DNA of 19,464 bases, from contig JAGVIJ010000025.1 of assembly GCA_020056125.1 (NCBI GenBank), positions 1 to 19,464 on the forward strand, written 5' to 3'. The number at the start of each line of letters is the position of its first letter. The first letter of the stretch is position 1. Origin of the DNA: a bacterium. Its GTDB lineage: Bacteria; Patescibacteriota; Patescibacteriia; 2-12-FULL-60-25. Both the position numbers and the translations under genes were made by a program. Positions 15,227 to 19,464 of this stretch are shown piece by piece. The notes below the pieces were generated by a model. That model was not told where the DNA came from, searched no databases, and saw only the letters and a program-made list of their open reading frames with translations.

Positions 15227-15323
15227 TGTCATCGCGAGCGTAGCCCCGTAAAACGGGGCGCAGCGTGGCGATCTTTACCGAAAGATTGCTTCGCTCCGAA
15301 TGTCTTCGGGGCTCGCAATGACA
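15227..15323. repeat. 97-bp inverted repeat of a dispersed type
   Basis: The outer arms TGTCATCGCGAGC (15227-15239) and GCTCGCAATGACA (15311-15323) match except for one G-T position. An inner pair, GCGATCTTT (15268-15276) and AAAGATTGC (15281-15289), flanks an ACCG loop. A third hairpin, GCCCCGT and ACGGGGC (15243-15259), sits in the left half. I recall TGTCATTGCGAGC-type elements as abundant repeats in many bacterial genomes. It fills the space between uvrB and the next promoter. Confidence 0.7.
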
Positions 15324-15328
15324 AAAGG

Positions 15329-15337
15329 TGTTATAAT
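15329..15337 (+). promoter_or_regulatory. extended -10 promoter of the small anchored protein
   Basis: TGTTATAAT, the same nine bases as before the M23 gene, ends 11 nt before the ATG at 15349, predicting a leader of about 5 nt. The -35 zone lies within the preceding repeat and shows no match. Confidence 0.7.
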
Positions 15338-15348
15338 ATTTTATAGCT

Positions 15349-15798
15349 ATGCAACCCAAACATCTTAAAATCGTATTGATCATTTTAGCGCTGACCGGCC
15401 TAGGTATGCTTGGTTACATCCTTTACATGTTTCAAAAAACCGCTGTGCCCGTAGCGTCGGTTGATATTTCATCGCCCACAACTAAAAAAATTCCCGCTCC
15501 GGAGCGCGCGTTTATTCAACTCGGCAGAGCCTCAACCGCCGCGCAAAAAGGCGGCACATGGTCCATCAACATTACCACCAATACTTGGGCTAAATGTTTG
15601 GCTGATGTGTATGATCCAAGCGAAACAGTCGTCCCCATCGGCGTAAAAAAAGCCGAGGCAACTTTTATTTCACCTGGAAAATTTGAATGGGTTTGGGATG
15701 TGCCCTCCGATGCGGCCGGCGGCAAATGGACTATCCGCATGCTTTGCGGGACTTTTGATAACTTGGCCACGGCCGACCAAACCGTGACCGTGCAATAA
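15349..15798 (+). CDS. membrane-anchored beta-rich hypothetical protein
   Basis: I do not recognise this 149-residue protein. A short positive N-terminus and one hydrophobic helix (about 7-28, VLIILALTGLGMLGYILYMF) anchor it in the membrane. The outside part, about 45-149, is rich in beta-forming stretches (TWSINITTNTWAKCLADVYD; FEWVWDVPSDAAGGKWTIRM; TADQTVTVQ) and has a pair of cysteines (about 83 and 134) that could make a disulfide. This resembles a single immunoglobulin-like domain, but that is a guess from the strand pattern. It is monocistronic: its own extended -10 element lies upstream and a terminator follows within 10 nt of the stop. Confidence 0.75.
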   Translation: MQPKHLKIVLIILALTGLGMLGYILYMFQKTAVPVASVDISSPTTKKIPAPERAFIQLGRASTAAQKGGTWSINITTNTWAKCLADVYDPSETVVPIGVKKAEATFISPGKFEWVWDVPSDAAGGKWTIRMLCGTFDNLATADQTVTVQ

Positions 15799-15807
15799 AA
15801 AATTTAC

Positions 15808-15836
15808 CCGCGCAATCTTGACCGGTGCGCGGTTTT
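15808..15836 (+). terminator. terminator after the small anchored protein
   Basis: CCGCGCA (15808-15814) and TGCGCGG (15826-15832) form a perfect 7-bp GC-rich stem with an 11-nt loop, followed by TTTTAT. It lies 10 nt after the stop at 15798. Confidence 0.75.
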
Positions 15837-15846
15837 ATGTTAGAGA
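15818..15846 (+). promoter_or_regulatory. possible promoter of the hairpin array
   Basis: TTGACC (15818-15823) is followed at 17 nt by TAGAGA (15841-15846), which is preceded by a TGT extension (15838-15840). The -35 and the extension are good but the -10 box is weak. Transcription would begin near 15853, right at the first hairpin. The -35 box lies in the loop and right arm of the preceding terminator, so the two signals overlap. Confidence 0.4.
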
Positions 15847-15858
15847 TTGAACTCTCGC

Positions 15859-15920
15859 GAGAGGGCTTCGAGGCGTCATATCGAAAGACTAAAAGTCGCC
15901 CAAGGGCAGGGACTAGCCCT
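15859..15920 (+). repeat. hairpin unit H1, disturbed by palindrome D
   Basis: The left arm GAGGGCT (15861-15867) precedes a 34-nt core (15868-15901) that begins TCGAGG and has TCGAAAGACT at 15881-15890. The expected right arm AGCCCT occurs only at 15915-15920, 13 nt late, within palindrome D. GGCG (core 5-8) and CGCC (core 30-33) can form an inner stem. The unit appears to have been altered by the palindrome. Confidence 0.5.
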
Positions 15921-15928
15921 GCCCCTAC
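15904..15928 (+). repeat. palindromic element D
   Basis: GGGCAGGG and CCCTGCCC form a perfect 8-bp inverted repeat around ACTAG, followed by CTAC. It has the same frame as elements A-C, E and F, and lies between hairpin units H1 and H2. Confidence 0.75.
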
Positions 15929-15956
15929 AAAAACCATGAATTAAGAACTAGAGAAA

Positions 15957-16006
15957 GGGGAGACTAGAGGTGGTTTGTTGTAAAACTCTGCTATCACTGT
16001 CTCCCC
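15957..16006 (+). repeat. hairpin unit H2, diverged core
   Basis: Perfect 8-bp outer stem GGGGAGAC and GTCTCCCC around a 34-nt core (15965-15998). The core keeps the opening T and G3-A4-G5, and 7 of the 10 bases of the shared element (TTGTAAAACT), but not the GAAA loop. GTGGT and ATCAC in the core can pair as an inner stem. Confidence 0.6.
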
Positions 16007-16016
16007 AACCTTTTCC

Positions 16017-16070
16017 GCGAGAGGACTCGAGCTGTTTTATCGAAAGACTTGGAGCGCCGTGTCCTCTCGC
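16017..16070 (+). repeat. hairpin unit H3, best-preserved stem
   Basis: Perfect 10-bp outer stem GCGAGAGGAC and GTCCTCTCGC around a 34-nt core (16027-16060) that begins TCGAGC and contains TCGAAAGACT at 16040-16049. TCTTTT follows the stem, so on its own it could also act as a weak terminator. Confidence 0.65.
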
Positions 16071-16079
16071 TCTTTTCAT

Positions 16080-16102
16080 GGGCGAACGCCGTTCGCCCCT
16101 AC
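16080..16102 (+). repeat. palindromic element E
   Basis: GGGCGAACG and CGTTCGCCC form a perfect 9-bp inverted repeat around one C, followed by CTAC. It lies between hairpin units H3 and H4, 8 nt before element F. Confidence 0.8.
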
Positions 16103-16110
16103 GTTCATTC

Positions 16111-16135
16111 GGGCGTGATGAATCACGCCCCTACA
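16111..16135 (+). repeat. palindromic element F
   Basis: GGGCGTGAT and ATCACGCCC form a perfect 9-bp inverted repeat around GA, followed by CTACA. It is in tandem with element E in the linker between hairpin units H3 and H4. Confidence 0.8.
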
Positions 16136-16146
16136 ACCAATCTCTA

Positions 16147-16194
16147 AGAGGTCTCGCCGTCCGCTGTCGAAAGACTTAAGTGGTGGTGACCTCT
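16147..16194 (+). repeat. hairpin unit H4
   Basis: Perfect 7-bp outer stem AGAGGTC and GACCTCT around a 34-nt core (16154-16187) that begins TCGCCG and contains TCGAAAGACT at 16167-16176. Here the loop stem is 3 bp (GTC and GAC around GAAA). A CCGUC/GGUGG-type inner pairing with two G-U pairs is possible. Confidence 0.65.
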
Positions 16195-16196
16195 CT

Positions 16197-16237
16197 GCCC
16201 TCGTGATCCGACATCTGTCGGCTTGCGGGGCTTTTTT
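16197..16237 (+). terminator. terminator at the end of the hairpin array
   Basis: GCCC (16197-16200) and GGGC (16228-16231) form the base of a hairpin with an inner stem CCGAC and GTCGG around ATCT, followed directly by six T residues (16232-16237). It closes the array and separates it from the dnaG promoter. Confidence 0.7.
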
Positions 16238-16272
16238 ATACATTGACGGTATACGTTCCGCGCGACACCATG

Positions 16273-16281
16273 TATGATAAT
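16273..16281 (+). promoter_or_regulatory. -10 region of dnaG
   Basis: TATGATAAT contains two overlapping -10 candidates, TATGAT (16273-16278) and GATAAT (16276-16281), ending 15 and 12 nt before the ATG. The leader would be about 6-9 nt. A TTGACG at 16243 is too far upstream (24 nt) to serve as its -35 box. Confidence 0.5.
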
Positions 16282-16293
16282 TAAAACTTATCT

Positions 16294-18000
16294 ATGGATC
16301 CGGTGGAGGAAATAAAAGCTCGCTTGGATATTGTTGACGTAGTTCAAGAATATCTGCCCATGAAACCGGCTGGCACCGGCAGTTTTAAGGGTCTGTGCCC
16401 GTTCCATCAAGAAAAATCACCCAGCTTTTTTGCCAATCGCGCGCGCCAATCTTGGCACTGTTTTGGCTGTGCGCAAGGCGGCGACGCCATCTCATTTGTC
16501 ATGCGCATGGAGGGCATGGAATTCCCCGAGGCTCTGGAATTATTGGCGAACAAAACAGGTGTTCAATTGCCAAAATTCGATCCGCAAAAATCTTCGGAGA
16601 AAAAACGCTTGCACGAAATCAATGACTTGGCCGCGCACTGGTTTCGCTACACGTTGCTAAAAGATCCGCGCGCTGAATATTGCCGCGACTATGTTACGGC
16701 GCGGGGTATTGATGTGCTGACCGGCGACTTGTGGATGATCGGCTACGCGCCCAATAGTTGGGACGGACTAACTAACGCGCTCAAAGCCAAGGGCATTTCA
16801 GATGAAGAACTGCTCAAGGCCGGCCTGGTTTCAAAGAGCGAACGCAGCCGCGGAGTTTATGATCGCTTTCGCGATCGCCTGATGATTTCCATCTATGATA
16901 TTCACGGAAACGCTGTTGGTTTTACCGGCCGCCTTTTACCCCTGGCGCCGCAACTTCAAAAAGATGCCCAATCAAATGAACAGGGAGCTAAATATGTGAA
17001 CACGCCCGAGACGCCGGTGTATAAAAAAAGCTCCATCCTGTTCGGTTTGGATAAAGCCAAAGGAGAAATCAAACGCCAGGATTTGGCCATAATTGTTGAG
17101 GGAAACATGGATGCGCTGACTTCGCACCAATTCGGCGTAACCAATGTGGTGGCCTCTTCGGGCACGGCTTTAACCGAGGATCAGCTCAAATTACTCAAGC
17201 GCTTTACCAACAATTTAATCATCGCCTTTGATCAGGATTCAGCCGGCAAAGCCGCCACCATCCGCGGCCTGGATATTGCGCGCAAAATGGATTTTAATAT
17301 CAAAGTAATCAGCCTGCCGGATGATGCGGGCAAGGATCCGGACGAAGCTATTCGCAAGGATATAAATATTTGGAAGGACGCCATTCGCCAAGCCCAGGGG
17401 CTGTTGGAGTGGCTGTATAAAAACGCTTTCAAAAATAAATCTGCGGCGCGACCCGAAGAAAAAAAATTAATTGCGCGCGATTTACTGCCCGAGTTCCAAC
17501 GCATCGCGGATGCCGTAGAAAGAGATGCTTGGATCAAACGTTTGGCTGATGATTTGGCTGTGTCAGCTGATGCTTTGCGCCAAGCTATAAAACCCGCGAG
17601 CTCAAATTTCAATGAACACAAAACTAGTTCATCACCGGCGCCCAAGGCCGCGGTCAACGCTCAACCGAACCGCGACGAGCAACTGCGCGATCGGCTTTTA
17701 GCCATACTCCTCCTGCAACCGAAGCTGGAAGCGCTTGCCAAGAGTTTATTAAAAGGTTATAATTTGCCCCTAAATATAACCGCCGAACAAGCCGACTTTT
17801 TAGCCATTTTGGCTGATCGGGAGTTTGAGGATCAAGCGGCCGGTACTTTACAAAAAGAATTGGAAACGGTCTGCACGATTCTGTATAGCGAATATCGCAC
17901 GCGCGAACGCCAGCGCTTGGAGCAGGAGATGCGCCAAGCTGAAAATCAGGGCGACGCCGCGCGCATTCAAGATTTACTCGCACAATTTAATAATTTATAG
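16294..18000 (+). CDS. dnaG: DNA primase
   Basis: Primase makes the RNA primers for DNA replication. The 568-residue protein has an N-terminal CHC2 zinc-binding domain with ligands C35, H38, C56 and C59, the catalytic core with KYVNTPETPVYKKS (233-246), and the TOPRIM fold with E269 in IVEGNMD and the metal-binding pair D313 and D315 in AFDQD. The C-terminal part (from about 430) is variable and helical and should bind the replicative helicase. The ATG at 16294 gives the usual MDPVEEIKARLDIVDVV start. It is followed after 88 nt by rpoD, as in the classical macromolecular-synthesis operon, though rpsU is not upstream. A possible -10 box and a short leader precede it. Confidence 0.97.
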   Translation: MDPVEEIKARLDIVDVVQEYLPMKPAGTGSFKGLCPFHQEKSPSFFANRARQSWHCFGCAQGGDAISFVMRMEGMEFPEALELLANKTGVQLPKFDPQKSSEKKRLHEINDLAAHWFRYTLLKDPRAEYCRDYVTARGIDVLTGDLWMIGYAPNSWDGLTNALKAKGISDEELLKAGLVSKSERSRGVYDRFRDRLMISIYDIHGNAVGFTGRLLPLAPQLQKDAQSNEQGAKYVNTPETPVYKKSSILFGLDKAKGEIKRQDLAIIVEGNMDALTSHQFGVTNVVASSGTALTEDQLKLLKRFTNNLIIAFDQDSAGKAATIRGLDIARKMDFNIKVISLPDDAGKDPDEAIRKDINIWKDAIRQAQGLLEWLYKNAFKNKSAARPEEKKLIARDLLPEFQRIADAVERDAWIKRLADDLAVSADALRQAIKPASSNFNEHKTSSSPAPKAAVNAQPNRDEQLRDRLLAILLLQPKLEALAKSLLKGYNLPLNITAEQADFLAILADREFEDQAAGTLQKELETVCTILYSEYRTRERQRLEQEMRQAENQGDAARIQDLLAQFNNL

Positions 18001-18041
18001 CTTCTAATTTTCTAATCACTGCGTTCGATTCCGGCGGCCCT

Positions 18042-18067
18042 CGGATATTCCTGCTTCCAGGATATCG
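18042..18067 (+). repeat. hairpin between dnaG and rpoD
   Basis: GATATTCCTG (18044-18053) and CAGGATATC (18058-18066) pair around CTTC with one bulged T, inside a G+C-rich 88-nt spacer. No T-run follows, so it is not a standard terminator. It could be an mRNA processing or stability element, or another dispersed repeat. Confidence 0.45.
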
Positions 18068-18088
18068 CTTGGCTCCTGCTGATTACGA

Positions 18089-19321
18089 ATGCTGACGCCT
18101 ATGGCCAAAACGTCTTTCAAGAAAAAAAGACCCTTTAAGTCGACGCGTAAATTTACCAAAATTCATCGCGTTCGCCCGGCGGCCAAGCCGCAATACAAGC
18201 AAAAAAAGAAAAAGTTATACGTTAAAGCCGCACCCCCATCCAACGAGGTGCTGGATAAGTTATTTGATAAAGCGCGCACGCGATGTTTTTTGACGAAAAA
18301 CGAAATCATGTACGCTTTTCCCGAAGTGGAAGATTATATTCCGGTGTATGAAAATTTCGTTGATCGCTTGGATGCCGCGGGTATCAGCGTAGTGGAAATG
18401 AAGGAGGGTATTTTGGGCCACGATCAAGAGCGCCATGATGTGATGGCTGTTCTGCACAGCACGGATGACAAACGCGGGCGCGTGGATCCGTTTGATCTCA
18501 CAGCTGATTCCATTCAAATGTACTTGCGCGAAATCGGTAAAATTCCCTTGCTCACAGCAGAAGACGAGGTGAGTTTGGCCAAACGAAAAGAGAAAGGGGA
18601 GAAGGAAGCTGAAAAAATGCTGATCGAGGCCAACTTGCGCTTGGTGGTTTCCATCGCCAAAAAATTCATCGGCAAATCATTGTCATTATTGGATTTGATT
18701 CAAGAGGGCAACATCGGCCTATTCCGCGCCGTGAAAAAATTCGAATATCGCAAGGGCTATAAATTTTCCACCTATGCCACGTGGTGGATTCGCCAGGCCA
18801 TCACGCGCGCCTTGGCTGACCAGAGCCGCACCATCCGCATTCCGGTGCACATGGTTGAGACCATCAACAAGTTCCAGCAGGTTCAGCGCCAATTGATTCA
18901 GGATTTAGGACGCGAACCCCTGCCCGAAGAAGTTGCGGCGGAGATGGGTATTGAGGTGGGCAAAGTGCGCCACATCATCAAGATTTCGCAGGACACGGTG
19001 TCGCTTATGACTTCAGTGGGCGAGGATGATGAAGATTCAACTCTGGAAGATTTTATTGAGGACGTAAAGAATGTGACGCCGGATCGCGCCGCCGCCTTGA
19101 TGTTGCTCAAAGATTATGTGGTGGAAATCATTAAAGACTTGTCACCGCGCGAACAAAAAATTCTGGAGATGCGCTTTGGTTTGGTGGATGGCGTATCGCA
19201 CACTTTGGAAGAAGTGGGTAAAGAATTCGATGTGACGCGCGAACGCATTCGCCAAATTGAGGCCAAGGCCATTGAAAAAATCAAACTGAATCCGGGGATT
19301 AGAAAGTTGATTGATTATTAA
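18089..19321 (+). CDS. rpoD: primary sigma factor of RNA polymerase (sigma-70/RpoD)
   Basis: This sigma factor directs RNA polymerase to promoters. The 410 residues contain a region 1.1-like domain (about 53-107), region 1.2 (about 133-165), region 2 (about 178-250) with the core-binding and -10-binding segments (DLIQEGNIGLFRAVKKFEY and FSTYATWWIRQAITRAL), region 3 (about 255-325), and region 4 with the helix-turn-helix TLEEVGKEFDVTRERIRQIE (372-391). Region 4 should recognise TTGACA-type -35 boxes and regions 2-3 the extended -10 elements seen here. The N-terminus (5-50) is unusually basic, with runs such as KKKRPFKSTRK and QKKKKLYVK. Another ATG at 18101 (MAKTSFKKK) is an equally plausible start. 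A strong terminator follows. Confidence 0.96.
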   Translation: MLTPMAKTSFKKKRPFKSTRKFTKIHRVRPAAKPQYKQKKKKLYVKAAPPSNEVLDKLFDKARTRCFLTKNEIMYAFPEVEDYIPVYENFVDRLDAAGISVVEMKEGILGHDQERHDVMAVLHSTDDKRGRVDPFDLTADSIQMYLREIGKIPLLTAEDEVSLAKRKEKGEKEAEKMLIEANLRLVVSIAKKFIGKSLSLLDLIQEGNIGLFRAVKKFEYRKGYKFSTYATWWIRQAITRALADQSRTIRIPVHMVETINKFQQVQRQLIQDLGREPLPEEVAAEMGIEVGKVRHIIKISQDTVSLMTSVGEDDEDSTLEDFIEDVKNVTPDRAAALMLLKDYVVEIIKDLSPREQKILEMRFGLVDGVSHTLEEVGKEFDVTRERIRQIEAKAIEKIKLNPGIRKLIDY

Positions 19322-19340
19322 AGCCGCGCATCAAGAAATA

Positions 19341-19377
19341 AAAAAAGAGATCCGGTAAAAATCGAATCTCTTTTTTT
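19341..19377 (+). terminator. terminator after rpoD (works in both directions)
   Basis: AAAAAAGAGAT (19341-19351) and ATCTCTTTTTT (19366-19376) form an 11-bp stem, extended inward by CG pairs after one mismatch, with seven T residues at its 3' end. The matching A-run on the left makes it usable from the other strand as well. It lies 20 nt after the rpoD stop. Confidence 0.85.
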
Positions 19378-19380
19378 GGC

Positions 19381-19433
19381 TCCGAACGCTGAACGAAATC
19401 CGAACTTTTTTTAGCGAAAATCCGAACGCTGAA
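19381..19433. repeat. direct repeats of TCCGAACGCTGAA
   Basis: TCCGAACGCTGAA occurs at 19381-19393 and again at 19421-19433, with a shorter TCCGAAC at 19399-19405. Parts fall in 7-base steps (TCCGAAC, GCTGAAC). The copies frame a T-run and lie just beyond the rpoD terminator. The last 31 bases of the window hold nothing I can name. Confidence 0.6.
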
Positions 19434-19464
19434 TTTTGACGCTCCGCCCCGTCGCCGCTCGTTA

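Larger units (their letters stand above)
15853..16237 (+). ncRNA. candidate structured RNA: tandem hairpin array
   Basis: No credible protein frame exists between 15799 and 16293. Instead there are four related hairpin units (15859, 15957, 16017, 16147). In the last three, perfect but different outer stems of 7-10 bp enclose cores of exactly 34 nt. Three cores share TCG at the start and TCGAAAGACT at positions 14-23, giving a GAAA tetraloop closed by C-G on the + strand. Inside the cores a second 4-5 bp stem can form, with different bases in each copy. A terminator precedes the array, a possible promoter lies at its start and another terminator ends it. This is consistent with a discrete RNA of about 385 nt, or with a long structured leader upstream of dnaG. 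I looked for landmarks of RNase P RNA, tmRNA, SRP RNA and hammerhead ribozymes and saw none. The function is unknown. Confidence 0.5.

Noticed and set aside
15970..16179. Small open frame of 69 codons inside the hairpin array
   Set aside because: It crosses two hairpins and two palindromes, has no start signal, and its product looks random with translated palindromes.
15859..16194. CRISPR array
   Set aside because: The units are inverted hairpins with variable arms and conserved centres, the spacing is irregular, and no cas gene is near.
15853..16237. Hammerhead ribozyme, RNase P RNA, tmRNA or integron attC sites in the hairpin array
   Set aside because: The CTGATGA hammerhead core, the GAGGAAAGTCC block of RNase P RNA, the tRNA-like ends of tmRNA and the GTTRRRY/RYYYAAC ends of attC sites were not found; only the GAAA loop is shared with some of them.
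16243..16248. TTGACG as a -35 box for dnaG
   Set aside because: The distance to the -10 candidates is 24 nt or more, well beyond normal spacing.

Overview
The window is a stretch of bacterial chromosome with mixed G+C content and standard-code stops (TGA ends atpF, thpR and the M23 gene, so UGA is not a sense codon). Compact housekeeping genes, a DUF5671-like membrane protein, almost no Shine-Dalgarno sequences, -10 boxes pressed against start codons and intergenic spaces full of small palindromes together suggest a member of the Candidate Phyla Radiation (Patescibacteria, perhaps Parcubacteria-like). That placement is inference; no rRNA gene is present to test it.

Layout. (1) 1-5091: an F1Fo ATP synthase operon in the usual order b (3' end only), delta, alpha, gamma, beta, epsilon, with small palindromes wedged between alpha/gamma and beta/epsilon. 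(2) 5111-6389: an RNA 2',3'-cyclic phosphodiesterase (ThpR) overlapping a WecG/TagA/CpsF glycosyltransferase. (3) 6536-7681, minus strand: a self-contained cassette with a consensus promoter, a Shine-Dalgarno site, one G+C-rich gene of unknown function, two palindromes and a terminator. (4) 7703-9709: a CBS-domain protein and glutamyl-tRNA synthetase. (5) 9723-9917: a block of composite repeats. (6) 9944-11182: a secreted coiled-coil M23 peptidase, convergent with a minus-strand operon (13073 to 11165) of a DUF5671-like membrane protein, a pseudopilin-like protein and a Dus tRNA-dihydrouridine synthase. (7) 13181-15798: uvrB, a dispersed inverted repeat and a small anchored protein. (8) 15837-16237: a region with no credible protein gene that holds a tandem array of hairpins. 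(9) 16294-19321: dnaG and the primary sigma factor rpoD, then a strong terminator.

The most interesting part is region 8. Four hairpin units (one disturbed, one diverged) have different 7-10 bp outer stems. The three intact ones enclose cores of exactly 34 nt, and three of the four units share a TCGAAAGACT element that presents a GAAA tetraloop. The array lies between two terminator-like hairpins and has a possible promoter at its start, so it looks like an RNA gene of about 385 nt that I cannot match to a known family. Other points are probable leaderless transcription of several genes, a family of perfect palindromes with a fixed outer frame and changing centre, 7-bp-period tandem repeats (one inside dus), and a repeat that supplies the atpD stop codon.

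Functionally the window combines energy conversion, translation and tRNA metabolism (gltX, dus), DNA repair and replication (uvrB, dnaG), transcription initiation (rpoD) and cell-envelope functions (M23 peptidase, glycosyltransferase, two small membrane proteins).
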